Source: Oncomelania hupensis (lineage: Eukaryota > Mollusca > Gastropoda > Littorinimorpha > Pomatiopsidae). From it: 64,000 bases of DNA. The notes below the pieces were generated by a model that saw nothing but the letters and a program-made list of their open reading frames with translations, had not been told where the DNA came from and searched no databases. Shown one piece after another: positions 1 to 12,944 of the stretch. Where the stretch lies: contig CM072523.1 of the NCBI GenBank assembly GCA_036898135.1, positions 5,229,659 to 5,293,658 of the forward strand. The letters run 5' to 3'. The number at the start of each line of letters is the position of its first letter. The stretch's first letter is position 1. The position numbers were made by a program, and so were the translations under genes.

Positions 1-93
1 GTTACGCCATCCTGTTATTATTCCTTGACAACCCCATGAGACATGTACAGCATCTATCTTCACTAAGATGAAAAAGTTATAGTCTACAGCACA

Positions 94-149
94 AAGAAGA
101 AGAAGAAGAAGAAGAAGAAGAAGAAGAAGAAGAAGAAGAAGAAGAAGAA

Positions 150-181
<32 letters not shown>

Positions 182-280
182 ACAAGAACAAGAACAAGAA
201 CAAGAACAAGAAAAACAAGACGAACAACAAGAAGAACAACAAGAAGAAGAACAACAAGAAGAACAAGAAGAAGAAGATTG
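94..280. repeat. AAG/AAC microsatellite
   Basis: (GAA)n runs into GAACAA-rich variants. The minus-strand Phe/Leu ORF over it is a simple-repeat artefact. Confidence 0.95.
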
Positions 281-448
281 CTAACAGTTGTGTGGGACTT
301 CTTGAAGCTCGTGTCAGCCGGCATTTATAAAATTCTTACACAGTAGACGTTTTTGTATAAACTGAGATTATAATTATTTTTTCTCTTTCCTTGTTAATCC
401 CTCATGCTTAGGTGTTTAAGATGCATTTACAATGTAAATAATAGTAAC

Positions 449-878
449 ACATCTTCCTATATGCTTGTGAAACATGGACCCTTACAGCAGATCTACAACG
501 AAGAATACAAAGCATGGAAATGAGGTGCTACAGAAGACTTCTGGGCATTTCCTATACCCAGCAGATCACCAACGACGAAGTTCGACAGACCATCATACAA
601 GCCATTTGACAACACGATGACCTTCTCACAGTGGTTAAGAAACGAAAACTCCGATGGTATGGCCACGTCACCAGGTCATCAGGCCTTGCAAAGACCATCC
701 TGCAAGGAACAGTGCAAGGAGGTAGAAGACGAGGGAGACCGAAAAAGAGGTGGGAGGACAACATTCGAGAATGGATTGGTTTGACACTGAGCGAAGTCAT
801 GAGGGTTGCTGGTTAAACGATCATCTGTGGTGCCCCTACGACCTCCGAGTTACGAGATAGGATAGGATAGGATATAGG
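449..878 (+). mobile_element. Short 5'-truncated RTE LINE copy
   Basis: Only the last ~400 nt of the element remain, beginning at the segment that encodes YACEAWTLTADLQRR in the intact copy. It has a stop in place of the Gly of IGQHDD (TGA at 607-609). It lacks the EDRGRW codons near 812 and ends in GATAGGATAGG tail repeats at about 855-875. It is more diverged than the 8655 copy and is a dead insertion. Confidence 0.88.
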
Positions 879-1739
879 AATTAGGAATTTTATGTTTTAT
901 GATCTGTGTAGATATTGTGGTACATTGAAGCTGCCATGAGTGAATGCTGACCTAGTTAAACGGTTCCACTCCGTAAGTCGTCTTCCATTAGGAGAGTGTC
1001 TACGCTACGAAATAATTCGTGACAGCTAGTAAACCTTCTTTCAAAAGTGGATTGTAGGATGTTAAAACCCGATGTGACGTGCTAAAATGACTCCCTGTTA
1101 CACTCGATATGATGTTGGTGTTTTTCTTTATCAGTATTTGATTCAGCCCCGATGCTGAAGTCCTGATAAGGTGTAACTCTGATTCGTTTATCCACGCAGC
1201 CTGCTCACTCATCAACAAGTCTGGAGTCGACGTATGAAGTTTTCCACTTTTATTCAGCACACATCAACAACTGCATACAATCGCTTTTCCACTCTCAACT
1301 TTTTACTTTCCAACTCACTATCAACAACAATCTCAAAATAGTGCGGCACATAATTATATAGCCTCTCTCTCTTTTCCCGAACAATTTAGAACACGGTAGA
1401 TGACGCACTACCACCAATCAAAATAAAGATCCTCATCACTGACTTACGTCATACATCTCTCTACACATACCGGGAACACAAATTTCTACAAGTTTCTATT
1501 GACAGTAAACACGCAGATCTAGAGAATTCTCCAATAATATCGACTAACGAAAATTATCAACGTTATACAAAGCTTCTTCTAACAACAATGCAAACTCAAA
1601 TCAAAGGTAAATACACTCTACTATTGAATACTTTGCAAAGCGAAACGATTAGATCTATCGTGCACGCTTCACATATAATATCTTCACACGCCCCATCATG
1701 CGCGTTTCAACGTAACACTCCCTTATCACTTTTACTCAC
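879..1739. other. Intergenic, no gene recognised
   Basis: AT-leaning single-copy-looking sequence. The 86-codon minus-strand ORF at 1000-1260 has no recognisable domain. Confidence 0.5.
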
Positions 1740-3830
1740 AGGTGTAGTTTCAGTTCATGCCTAGATGAACTCCCCGGGAGTTAGTCTGGTTATGGCCCAG
1801 AATGGTCCCCCCCCCACATCTATTCTAAATCAGCCCCCACCAGCATAACCGGTTCGCTTCTACTCAAAATAACAAGTCATTCTGAGTTAAAACAGAACAA
1901 TTCCAGAACAACCCCCTCCCAACACTGCATGAGAATTAAACTGGGACTAGTCCGAAACAGCTGAAGTGGGAGTTTAACTCGGACAGGGACAGAACAGCTA
2001 CACCCAACACACCTATAAAGCACTACAGGGGAGTAAAAATAGAGCAAGTCCAGAACATACAACAAACACCTACAAAAACATAGAGTTCAGCTGGGATAGG
2101 TCCACAGCCTCTATAAAACACAAAAGAGGAGTTAAACTGGGATAATTCCAGAACAACCCCTGATTTTCTTAGAAAACGTAACACGGAAGTTAAAGAGAGA
2201 ACTCTACAGGGGAATTAAACTGGGACAGAATAACCCCTCCTCCTCTCCCCACCCCCACCCCACCCCATACACACACCGTTTAAATATTACAGGGGAGTTA
2301 AACTGGGACAGGTCAAGAATATCCCCCCTCCTTCCTCTTTGAAAACTAATGGGAGTTAAACCTGGACAGGTCAAAGATATCCCCCCTCCTACCTCTTTGA
2401 AAACTAATGGGAGTTAAACTGGGACAGTCAAGAATATACCTCCCCCCTCTCCTACCTCTTTGAAAACTAATGGGAGTTAAACTGGGACAGTCCAGAATAT
2501 TCACCCCCCTCCACTTACACACCTCTATAAAACATTACAGAAGAGTTAAACTGGGACAGGATTAAAATAGCTCCCCCACACTAAAAGAGAGTTAAACTGG
2601 GACAAAAGAGAGTTAAACTGGGAACAAAAGAGAGTTAAACTGGGACAGGTCAAGAACACCCCTCCTACATCCCACACCCACCCCCTCTCCACACATCTCT
2701 ATGAAATATTACAGGGGAGTTAAAATGGAACAGGATTAGAATATCCTCCTCGAGGGGCCGGGTAGCTCAGTTGGTAAGAGCGTCTTGCTAGTAACCGAAA
2801 GGTCGCTGGTTCGAATCCCGGATTGGTCAACGTGCGATCATATTATTTTCCCCTTTACCAACAACTGGCCCGCTGGTGTCAGTATAAATCGGTCCAGTAG
2901 TCACCTATATGCGAAAGTGTCGTGTGACTATAATCTACAAACAACAACATATCCTCCCCCACCCTGTTATAAAGCATTAAAAGGGAGTTACACTGGAATG
3001 AAAAAGAGTTAAACTGGGACAGGACAAGAACAACCTCCCCCCTCCTCACACATCCACACATCTATGAAACATTACAGGGGAGTGAAACTGGGCAGGTTTA
3101 GGATAGCCTGCCCCACACAACTATCAACCATTAAAAGTAGTTAAACTGGGATGAAAGAGAGTTAAACTGGACTGTTGTGGACTTGTCCCATTATAACTCC
3201 CCGAGTCAAGGGCTGTAGTGGTTAAAAGTTTATTTTTTGCAGTGGATGTGCTGGAAATGTTCCAGTTTAACTCCCCTTTAGTGTTTTATAGATATGTTTG
3301 TTTAGGGGCTGTTCTGGACATGTCCTGTATTGACTCTCCTCTTGCTAATCTATAAGATATAACCATTGCTAATCAGATGGGGGAGGGGCAGTCTGGAACT
3401 GGTCCAGTCTGACACCTCACCTGTTCCAGTGTGATTCTTCAGGAGTTCTTTTGGTAAAATTAAAATTGTCCCAGAATAACTCCCGTAACTGTGTCAGATT
3501 TACTCTCCGTTGAAAAGGGGGCTGTTTTGGCACTGGTCCAGTTTAACTCCTTGTAGTTTTTCTGGTACAAAATTGTCCAATGCCCACATAAATCCCTGAG
3601 GACTGTTCTGGCACATATAGAGAGTCAGTCCAGTTCATGACCTTGATTGTCCCTATTTAATCTTCATTCCCCGATTAACTCCATGGAGTTGATTTGGAAC
3701 AGAAGGGGGGCATTTCTGGGCCATGACAAGACTATCTCCTGTAGAGTTAATCTGGTTCTGGACTGGAACTACTCCCAGGAGTAAAACTGTTAATCGGGGG
3801 CTGTTTCGGCACTTTACACCGGCATCTATA
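1740..3830. repeat. Degenerate satellite-like field with an orientation switch near 3170
   Basis: From about 1930 to 3165 the motif GAGTTAAACTGGGACAGG recurs every 50-90 bp with C-rich spacers (CCCCCTCC) and CTATAAAACATTACAGGGG. From about 3170 to 3800 the same words appear as the reverse complement (CCAGTTTAACTCC, TGTTCTGGACATGTCC, TTTTATAGA). A family A SINE is inserted at 2752-2950. Confidence 0.75.
2752..2950 (+). mobile_element. tRNA-derived SINE, family A (full)
   Basis: The tRNA-like head has box A TAGCTCAGTTGGTAAGAGC (2763-2781) and box B GGTTCGAATCC (2808-2818). A body follows with TATAAATCGGTCCAGTAG, ending in ACAAACAACAACA at about 2950. It is inserted inside the satellite-like field at 1740-3830. 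The near-identical copy at 25903-26095 confirms it is a mobile repeat, not a tRNA gene. Confidence 0.88.
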
Positions 3831-3942
3831 ATTAGCATTAGGGCTCAAGCAAGCATCTGTATTTGGCTGGAGTGAAGGCATGCCACAGGCGCTGGTTATG
3901 AGAGCTGGGGCTTTCTAGAGAGCGCATCTTTCTCTGTAATAT

Positions 3943-3945
<3 letters not shown>

Positions 3946-4034
<89 letters not shown>
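3946..4034. repeat. GA microsatellite
   Basis: An almost perfect (GA)n of about 88 bp. Similar GA tracts lie at 6648-6800, 9712-9770, 13168-13302, 27960-28066 and 43920-43997. Confidence 0.95.
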
Positions 4035-4035
<1 letters not shown>

Positions 4036-4322
4036 ACGCCTATCAAGCTTCGTCGTCTTTCACATTCAGAGAAGGGTTCCAGTGCGGCATGCTTTCTACA
4101 GGTGCATTTCTTTGTTTGGGAAGGTAGTCTTCTGGCCTGTCTTAATTGGGAAGTTCTTGGAGGTTCACGAGCCTTTTCCGAGGATCTCAGATCCTGAACC
4201 TCTTTGTCCCAAAAGGTTCAGGAACCTAGGTTCGGGCATTCAGCGCAAGTGATCTTTTGATTTATGATACAAGGTTTTGTTAATTCGCCGTTTGGGCGCT
4301 TAGTTTGGAAGTATGCATCATA

Positions 4323-4372
<50 letters not shown>

Positions 4373-5042
4373 TGATGATGATCAAGACGATCATGATTAT
4401 GAGGCATAAAATCTTACTATAAAACTTAACTAAAACATAATAGCGATACAGCAGGTCTATGGGAGCAGTCAGCCGTGGTATGCCTCTATGGGCTATGATA
4501 CGCAATGTATGGTAACTTTACTGGAGGGGAAAAGTGCGAGCTCTCCATACAATACAGTTCTGTCCCTGCACAAGTACGTAAGACAGACGTCCCGTATGCT
4601 TCTAGGTCCCCAGTTCCAAAAGCAGACGAGTGGGTTGCATACCGTGTAGAGAGAAAGAAAGAAAGGGAGCGAGTGAGTGAGCAGGCCTCTTCACTTGTCA
4701 GCTACGCTGCATGCTCATGGCCGCTACCAGACTTAAGACAGATGCGTAGGTCAAAGGTCGCTTCCGGTAGCGCCATAGATCTTTGACAACTCTCATTTCA
4801 CCGTCTTTGGCAGTACTCGGCACCACAACGCTCACAACACGTTCAGGGAGAGAAAGGGAGACAGTCATTCATCCCGTTGCAAATAGTATACAACGTCCTT
4901 TGGTCCGCACGCCAAATGAAGGCATCGTCCGCATACTTTGATGAAGGTGAAGCAAAGAAGGGAGGGCATTCTTATTTCATGTGAAAGCCACGCAAGTGCA
5001 TTTTGGACCACGCCATTCAACAAGTTGTTTGTAACGCTTTGT
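4035..5042. other. Intergenic, no gene recognised
   Basis: Apart from the AGT tract at 4325-4382 I see nothing assignable. Small ORFs (4505-4786, 4865-5050) have no known motif. Confidence 0.45.
4325..4382. repeat. AGT trinucleotide microsatellite
   Basis: About 16 copies of AGT, then ATGATGATG. A longer AGT tract lies at 45616-45698. Confidence 0.95.
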
Positions 5043-5500
5043 TCGCTCACTAGTCTACAAGTTGGCTATAAATGTGACAGCTTTCGCTCACTAGTCTAAA
5101 GGTTGGCTATAAATGTGACAGCTTTCGTTCACTAGTCTAAAGGTTGGCTATAAATGTGACAGCTTTCGTTCACTAGTCTAAACGTTGGCTATAAATGTGA
5201 CAGCTTTCGTTCACTAGTCTAAAGGTTGGCTATAAATGTGACAGCTTTCGTTCACTAGTCTAAAGGTTGGCTATAAATGTGACAGCTTTCGTTCACTAGT
5301 CTAAAGGTTGGCTATAAATGTGACAGCTTTCGTTCACTAATCTAAAGGTTGGCTATAAATGTGACAGCTTTCGTTCACTAATCTAAAGGTTGGCTATAAA
5401 TGTGACAGCTTTCGTTCACTAGTCTAAAGGTTGGCTATAAATGTGACAGCTTTCGTTCACTAATCTAAAGGTTGGCTATAAATGTGACAGCTTTCGTTCG
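5043..5500. repeat. 41-bp minisatellite
   Basis: About 11 units of CTTTCGTTCACTAGTCTAAA / GGTTGGCTATAAATGTGACAG in intergenic DNA. Changes are few (CGCTCACT in the first units, CTAATC in some). Confidence 0.92.
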
Positions 5501-5621
5501 TGGTAATATTTCAAGCAAAAGGCTACGACACCCCATGCAGAATATGCACATAGTCAAAAATAACTTTGTGGATCATCCTGACTTAAACATTCGCCGTCTA
5601 ATGGTCATAAATCACAATCAC

Positions 5622-5623
<2 letters not shown>

Positions 5624-5702
<79 letters not shown>

Positions 5703-5718
5703 CTGTGTGTGTGCGCGC

Positions 5719-5752
<34 letters not shown>

Positions 5753-5776
5753 GTGTGCGCGCGCGTGTGTGTGTGA
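5624..5776. repeat. GT microsatellite with GCGC interruptions
   Basis: (GT)n of about 75 bp, then GT blocks separated by GCGCGC. Alternating purine-pyrimidine sequence of this type can adopt Z-DNA; that is inference. Confidence 0.95.
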
Positions 5777-5779
5777 TGT

Positions 5780-6585
5780 ATATATAGGTAAAACTTTCAC
5801 ACTTTAAGAATGATGGCTCCGTATACAAGTATTGGTGCTGGTACAAGAGGTTAAAACTAGGTAAACCAGTGGAATACAAATGTAAAACATTCATCCTCTG
5901 CACACAGCAAACAGGCCATTCTAGTATTTCCTATTGTCAAGCTTTTGCCCTTTTGGCTTATTTCGCTGTCATCAGGAATTGTATTTGCAAGACGCAAGAG
6001 AGTACTAAAATAAATCTAAGTAAACTAAGTAAATAATACAATCCAAACACTGCTACGCCAAATAAACAATCTGTAATACACACATCATTATAAACCCTTC
6101 ATACCCATGCAATCACCAAACAACCACATCTGCACTACATAAAATTTACCAAACAATGTTTGTTGTTGTTGTTTGTAGATTATAGTCACACGACACTTCC
6201 GCATATAGGTGACTACTGGACCGATTTATACTGACACCAGCGGGCCAGTTGTTGGTAAAGGGGAAAATAATTTTATGCTTTCAGAATACACAGTAATATA
6301 TTTGAGTTCTCCCTCGCAAATTTTGCGGACCGTAGCATTGTTGCTGTAATGTGCGGACCAAAACCTAAGATGTACCCATTTAAATGTAGGACGTAGTATT
6401 GCTGACGGTCAGTGAACAGGAGCCAGACTGCGGTCCGCCCTACAGCGGTCTCTTCTCACGTCCCCGGGGCGCCATCGCTGAGCTGGAAAATGCGTTGAGT
6501 GTCGTCCAAGTTCTGTCATTTCCGGAATAAGTTTTCCGTCATTTCCGGTTTACTTTCCCCGTCATTTCCCGTCCGCTGCGAAGAG
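5780..6585. other. Intergenic, one SINE fragment
   Basis: Besides the SINE at 6160-6275, the stretch 6490-6580 has three loose copies of CCGTCATTTCCGG. Nothing else was recognised. Confidence 0.45.
6160..6275 (-). mobile_element. 5'-truncated SINE, family A
   Basis: This is the reverse complement of the body and tail of the SINEs at 2752 and 25903, from the CCCCTTTACC region to the (ACA)n tail. The tRNA-like head is missing. Confidence 0.85.
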
Positions 6586-6647
6586 TGAAAACGCCTACTT
6601 CTTCCCACAAACATCGATTCTGCCCAAGTAGGCTATGCCAACAGAGG

Positions 6648-6654
6648 GAGAGAG

Positions 6655-6732
<78 letters not shown>

Positions 6733-6802
6733 CATACAGAGAGACAGAGAGACAGAGACAGAGAGAGAGAGAGAGACAGAGAGACAGAGAGACAGAGAGA
6801 GC
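6648..6802. repeat. GA/GACA microsatellite
   Basis: (GA)n changes into GAGACA-type repeats. Long charged ORFs over it are artefacts. Confidence 0.95.
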
Positions 6803-6804
6803 GC

Positions 6805-8654
6805 TCCGTGGATAAGTAGTACGAAAGTATTAGTACATTGGGTATTCTATTATGACTATGCTTAAAGGTGTCATCGATTTATCTTGCTGCTGCTGTTGTT
6901 GCTGTTAGCGATGATAATAATGCAGGTATTTTTGCCGTTGGCTTTGATGTTGCTGTTGTTGTTGCTGCTGCTGCTGTTACTGCTAAAATGAGGCTATTCT
7001 CAATGGTATATCTGATGATAGAGTAATTGTTGCAGTTGTTGATGTTGACGGAGAATGACTGTGACTGGAGTGGGGGTCGTTTTGGTGAGGGTGGTGGTGG
7101 TTGTAGTGGTGGTGATGAAGGCGTTCTTGCTAAGTCTTGGTTTGTTCGTTTTTTTAAAGGAACACCTTACCCTTGAATAAAGTGCGTGTCAAATAAGCGT
7201 GAAATCTACCACTTGTCAACACTGTTACATAAATAGACAATGTGATTAGGTGTTCCGTGTGTTAAGACTACTACTGTAGTTTCTCAAAATGCATACCTCG
7301 CAGTGGTGATATCTGAATCTAAGTCGTTGTAAAGTTTACTGCATTTGCAATAAATTAGTATTACCCTTAGCATGAACTGTAACACAAAAGAACAAAATAA
7401 TAAACAATCAAAATGTTGTTAAAAAGCTACTAGGGCACCAGAGACCACTCACAAACAACGGCGCTGATCTTTGTCTACCTTTAACTTCCGAGAACTGGCG
7501 ATCTATTTTGCTTTGTGGAGTGGAGTACCGCTGGATGGCTTCTGACAACAAAGTACCAAGATGACATTCCTCCTGGAGGCATGAGATATATATCCTACAT
7601 TATTTCATTTTGGCTTTGGGATTGTTCACTAGTCACAGCAAATGTCGATGTCCTCTTCTGAGACGCTATACTGAGTTTCTGTGGTACTATCTGTTTAAAT
7701 ACACAAAACATAAAGCAAATGATAATAATGATGATAAAGATGTTGGCGATGATGTTGATGATAATGATGCTGGTGATGATGATGATGACGATGATGATGC
7801 CCACTTGCTGCTTAATGTGTATTGTCTTTCGGCTTAGACAATTGAGATGCCAACCTGGACGACAAAGCGGGAAAGGAACCTAGATGTTTATGTAACTGGT
7901 AGCCTACTCACCCGGCTAGGACATGAGTGTCAGGATCTTTAAAGTCCGTACAATGGAATGCATATGTACGCACACGTAGGTCTACTAGACCTCATCTGAA
8001 AGATTCCACACACACATATTCTGGTGGTACTCACACTGCCGTTTCTTGTCCTAAGACAAACATACTTTGGGACCCTGTAGATAGTCAACAAGCCAGTACT
8101 CACCAGACTACATCAGAAGCGAATTGATTCGCTTGGCAATCAGCCTGAAGGACATGTGCTCCTATTTCACGCTTCATCTGGCCGCAAATCCCATACAAGA
8201 CACTTAGTCCACGGGGGACAACTTCCGCATGTAAACTTGCCGGAAGCAGTTAGCCCCCTTTAACATCATTATCCTGCCGCAGTAATAGCACGTATAACGC
8301 AGTTAGTTCCCTTTAATTCAGACCGCTCAGACGGTCTAATTCACGACAAAATGTGGTAATGTGAAGTGGAATAATAATGCAAACATACCAGCTTGTTTGT
8401 TTTTATAATTAGTAGTCTGACGCATAAACCAGGGTGCCATGAATAGACGGGTCAGTTTTAAATGGTTTAGTCAAAGGGGAATAACAGCATGAAAATAACA
8501 TGTCAGAATTCCTTATCACAGAGTTTCGTCCCTTTAAAAGAGTGGATTTTTTTTTTTTACCTCGCCTCAGTTGATCAAAATAAATAGGAGTGGAAAGCAG
8601 CAAAACGACACAAACATTAACATTCATTTGTATTTCGTTCACTGAACGTTAAAC
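6805..8654. other. Intergenic with simple repeats and repeat family D
   Basis: TGC/TTG-rich tracts (6880-6990), a GAT tract (7715-7800) and the family D fragment (7905-8080). The rest has no recognisable coding potential. Confidence 0.45.
7905..8080 (-). mobile_element. Interspersed repeat family D fragment
   Basis: ACTCACCCGGCTAGGACATG, AGGATCTTTAAAGTCCGT and AGACCTCATCTGAAAG match the 41820-41925 part of family D. Confidence 0.6.
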
Positions 8655-9690
8655 GGCAACCATGAAAGTGTACAACATCAGCCCTAAAATTATAAAAGTC
8701 ATCAAAAGCCTGTATGACAAGGCTACCAGTGCAGTCCTCCATAACAGCGTCATCGGGAACTGGTTCAGAACAACAATCGGTGTGCGTCAAGGATGCCTAC
8801 TCTCTCCAACACTCTTCAACATCTTCCTAGAGCGCATCATGTCAGATGCTCTTGCAGATCACGAAGGCACAGTCAGCATAGGGGGCAGAGCAGTCTCCAA
8901 TCTTCGTTTTGCGGATGATATTGATGGATTGGCTGGAGAGGAACAAGAACTTGAACAGCTTGTACAGAGGCTTGACACCACCTCCAGAGCTTATGGAATG
9001 GAAATAAGTGCAGAGAAGACCAAAATGATGACCAACAACACCAATGGCATCAACACGGACATCAAAGTACAAGGCCAATTCCTCAACACAGTGCACAGCT
9101 TCAAATATTTAGGAGCCATTGTGTCAGACAATGGGTCTCGACAGGAAGTCCTCTCCAGGATCGCACAAACAACTGCTGCCCTGACAAGGTTGAAGCCCAT
9201 TTGGAAAGACAGAACCATCAGTCTACATTCCAAAGTAAGACTGCTGCGCTCTCTGGTCATCTCCATCTTCCTATATGCTTGCGAAGCATGGACCCTCACA
9301 GCAGATCTCCAACGAAGAATACAAAGCATGGAGATGAGGTGCTACAGAAGACTTCTGTGCATTTCCTATACCCAACACATCACCAACGTTGAAGTCCGAC
9401 AGACCATCACACAAGCCATTGGACAACACGATGACCTGCTCACAGTGGTGAAGAAACGGAAACTCCGATGGTATGGCCACGTCACCAGATCATCAGGCCT
9501 TGCAAGGAGGTAGAAGAAGGGGAAGACCGAAAAAGAGGTGGGAGGACAACATTCGAGAATGGACTGGTTTGACACTGAGCGAAGCCATGAGGGCTGCTGA
9601 GGACAGAGAAAGATGGAGTATGCTGGTTAAGCGATCATCTGTGGTGCCCCTACGACCTTCGGGTTATGGGATAGGATAGGATAGGATAGG
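8655..9690 (+). mobile_element. 5'-truncated RTE LINE copy, frameshifted
   Basis: This copy starts at the RT segment MKVYNISPKIIKVIKSLYDK and keeps the FADD box as FADDIDG. It ends with the tail (ATAGG)n at 9670-9690. Relative to the full-length copy it lacks 26 nt near 9508, which shifts the frame after SSGLAR. Downstream, the same frame as the intact copy resumes as GGRRRGRPKKRWEDN and ends at a TAG inside the tail (9677-9679). Otherwise it is nearly identical to the intronic full-length element. Confidence 0.92.
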
Positions 9691-9704
9691 AACGTTAAAA
9701 GAGA

Positions 9705-9771
<67 letters not shown>

Positions 9772-11404
9772 CGAGAGAAGGGGGAGGGGCCCGGGGAGAG
9801 AGGGGGAGAAAGAGAGATTGTATTCACAACAAGGATACAGATTTTAGGCGGGAGCCTAATCGTACAATATTGTTCCTCGTATCACTTAAGATAAGATAAC
9901 AATTTTATTTAACAAGGGTAAAAGAGTAAGCACTGGGTGTGCTTTTCTACATCTTGCCCTTGGGGCTTGCAACAATAACAATTAGTATTTAAAAAAAATT
10001 TCATAACAATAACATCATAATGTGACAATATAATCAAGATATGCGCATCCGCGCACCCCAACCCATCCACCCCACCCACACGCACACACAAACACGCACA
10101 CAACTTATGTAAAACAATCTAACTAAAAGTTATGAACGTAGAACTCTTGCTAAGTAGCTAATTAACTAATTTTAATGTGCTGTAAAAGATGGTTTCTAAA
10201 GGATGTAGTGATTGCACTGCGGAGAACTTCTGGAAAGTTATTCCATAAAGTGGAACCTGAATATGACAGATTGGTTTTAAACAGATCAATTCTTGGAAAT
10301 TGGATATTTAGTTTGGTAGAAAATCTGGAAGTTTTCCTATTTAAAAAAAAAAAAGAGAAGAAAGATAGAAGGGTGTATTACCAAAAAGGATCTTGTGCAT
10401 GAAAACTCCTTTATTAAATTTTCATCTGTTGGCAAGAGGTAGTATGTTGATCTGTTTGTAATTGCGATGATATCCTGGAGAAGATACGATAATCTTACAA
10501 AGGGGTTCGGATCTGTAGATAGATGAGGCTTTTAGCTATCTCTATCAGCGATTCCTAAGCGATGTGAGAGACTAAAATACGGTGCTTGGGTCACATAAAA
10601 ATATATATTTGTTCTCGGGTTTCAAAGTATCAATGGCTCACTTTAAGAAAAGATTTTTACTAGTCAAGTGACTAGTTTAATTGGTCTCAAGAGAAGAAGA
10701 GCTAGTGGACACACAACAATACAAATAGAATGACACCAGTCGTATATAAGTGATTTCAACTTTTATATCTTCAACACAAATTCTAACATGACTTTTATTA
10801 AATGTAATTAATAATTATAAACTGTCCAATGTGCTGGGAAAGTTCTTTAGCAAGACTTCTTCATCATGTGCTATAAAATTAATACGGTTGCTGGTCTAAT
10901 ATTGTTCCGAGTAGTTTCTCATATCAGTTGCAGTTGGGAGGAGACTTAGCTCTCAGTTTCTGTGAGTGCTTGAGTCTGGTGGTCACTCTGAGGGGGTCTG
11001 GTCACTCTCAGGATGATCAGGCAAGTCTGGTAGCCACGGGGCCGGGGTGGTGAGGTAGATTCTAGTTGATCTCCTTCTTTCCACGGGAGCAAGCGTTCGG
11101 GCGTTGACTCCACAAACCGTCCCAGAGCTGAGCTGGAAAATCCAGAACTCTGGCTACAATATTCTATTAAGATATATTGGTATGTTGTGCCCTCTGCAAG
11201 GAATCTACAGCATCAGACACCTGCCCATAAGCACATTACGATATCTGAATCTTAAGGCTAAGAAATATAGAGTAATATGCAAAACATATCAGAAACAATA
11301 ATCGGTTTCTGTAAATACATATAACGTGAACATAATAATACATGGCAATCAATACAATATTTAAACATACAAGTACTAGAAACTACTAGTGTTAACTTAC
11401 TTTT
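9772..11404. other. Intergenic, no gene recognised
   Basis: No domain was found in the small ORFs (10175-10402, 11104-11301). The sequence 10190-10400 reads like a decayed repeat, but I cannot name it. Confidence 0.4.
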
Positions 11405-12545
11405 AGTCTCTGAAACCTGTTTGATCTTCATTAATAAGTTTCGGTAGCATTGTTTTTATTCTATTTGCTATACAGGAAGAACCTATCTTATAAATAACCT
11501 TTAATAATGAGATGGGACGCCGATTAAGGAATTCCAGAGGTTTCTTGTGGAAGGCAAATTACAATACCTTCTCTCTGTGTTATAGACATTTCATTATTTA
11601 CAAACCCTTCGTTCAGAGAACGTACTACAAATCCACCTAGTAGTTTTCAGAAAAATTTTAAAAAGTCAACAGTCATTCCATCTGTCCCTGGACTTTTACC
11701 ATTACACATACTTTTTAATGCATAACTGGCTTCTTGAAGAGTTATTAATCCTTCCAATGAAGTTGCTTCCTCGACTGATAACTTGGGAAGAGACGTATAT
11801 GTTTCTAAACCTTTTTTTTTTTTTTTTTTTTTTTGAACCTCAGTTGCATGCAGACCTAATCCACCTTTTTGTTTCTTTTTTTTTCTTTCTTTTTTTTTCT
11901 TTTTTTCAATCAGGTTTTTTTTAGGTCTTCTTCATTGGTTCTTTTTTTATATTTCTTTATGTGAAACTTTTTTTTTTAATTAACACTATATGTTTCTAAA
12001 CCTGTATCTATTACTTGTTTTTCTCAATATAAATTTTGAAAAACTTCTTTTGTTTCTTTTAACATATCATCAGTGTTTTCTAAATATTGTCCATTTTTAG
12101 AGACTAGTTTAAACATTAGTTTACTTACAAAATGTCTTCTTTCTAAATTGCAAAAATACTTTGTTACTTTTTCTCCTTCGGCTGCCCAGCGAGCTTTGCT
12201 GCGAATCATTATTCCTTCTATTTTCTTTCTCCTTAATTCTACAAGACTATTCATTTTTACCTGTAATTCTAGTTGATCATATTCAGATTTATGTACTTTA
12301 CTGTCTATTGTTTGTATTTCTTGTTCAAGTGGTTTTTCTAAATGAAATTCTGTACGTTTCTTTTAAAACTATATTCCATTGTTTTACTTCTAATTTCCAT
12401 TATGAGAGTGTCCAAAAATAACTGGTCTGAAATTGTTAATTCAAGACAATCTACAGAAATATTAGCAATTTGTGCTCGATCGTATACCCAAAGCATACTG
12501 TTCCTTAACTTTATTAATAATATCATTTCACTTACATAATTGTTG
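11405..12545 (-). pseudogene. L1/Tx1-like LINE ORF2 pseudogene fragment
   Basis: Read on the minus strand, 12338-12526 encodes an L1-type linker (VYDRAQIANISVDCLELTIS). 12024-12254 encodes KKIEGIMIRSKARWAAEGEK then VTKYFCNLERRHF. 11410-11800 encodes the RT start EASYALKSMCNGKSPGTDGM and QREGIVICLP, then a degraded WRPISLLN region. Several stops and frameshifts interrupt it, and T-rich insertions occur at 11812-11834 and 11870-11980. The first RT motifs fit L1/Tx1-type LINEs, not the RTE family seen elsewhere in the window. Confidence 0.75.
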
Positions 12546-12944
12546 TCCCTTGCTGAGGATTTTTCACTTCAGTCTGCTCCTTGACCCTCTTGGTCCTATG
12601 CTTCGAGTGTGACATGCGCGTTTAATTTAGGGGTGTAAGGAGGATATAAAGGAATCTTCGTCATCTCCGACCAATCATCTGGTTCTCGCGAATACGTGAA
12701 TCTTTTCTCTGGCGTCTTTGTTCACTTGTTCTGCCTCTGGGACACTATCTGTTACGTCTCAACTTCGAGGATCAAGGGAGAGATGCAGTATATGATTCGC
12801 TTGGCTACTTAGTGACACTGGTCAGATGTTTAAGTGGGCTAAGTTACATTTTTTATATCGAGTTCTGCATGATATTATCAGGAGTGAACGTCTCAAGGAG
12901 GTTAATTTAATAACTGTGGCCATTTCCTTAGAGAGAGCTGATAA

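Noticed and set aside
2757..2830. tRNA gene with good box A and box B
   Set aside because: The same head with the same long 3' body recurs at 25903, and a body-only copy at 6160, so it is a SINE; the cloverleaf was not convincing as a functional tRNA.
5050..5500. CRISPR array
   Set aside because: The 41-bp units are contiguous with no variable spacers, and the genome is eukaryotic; it is a minisatellite.
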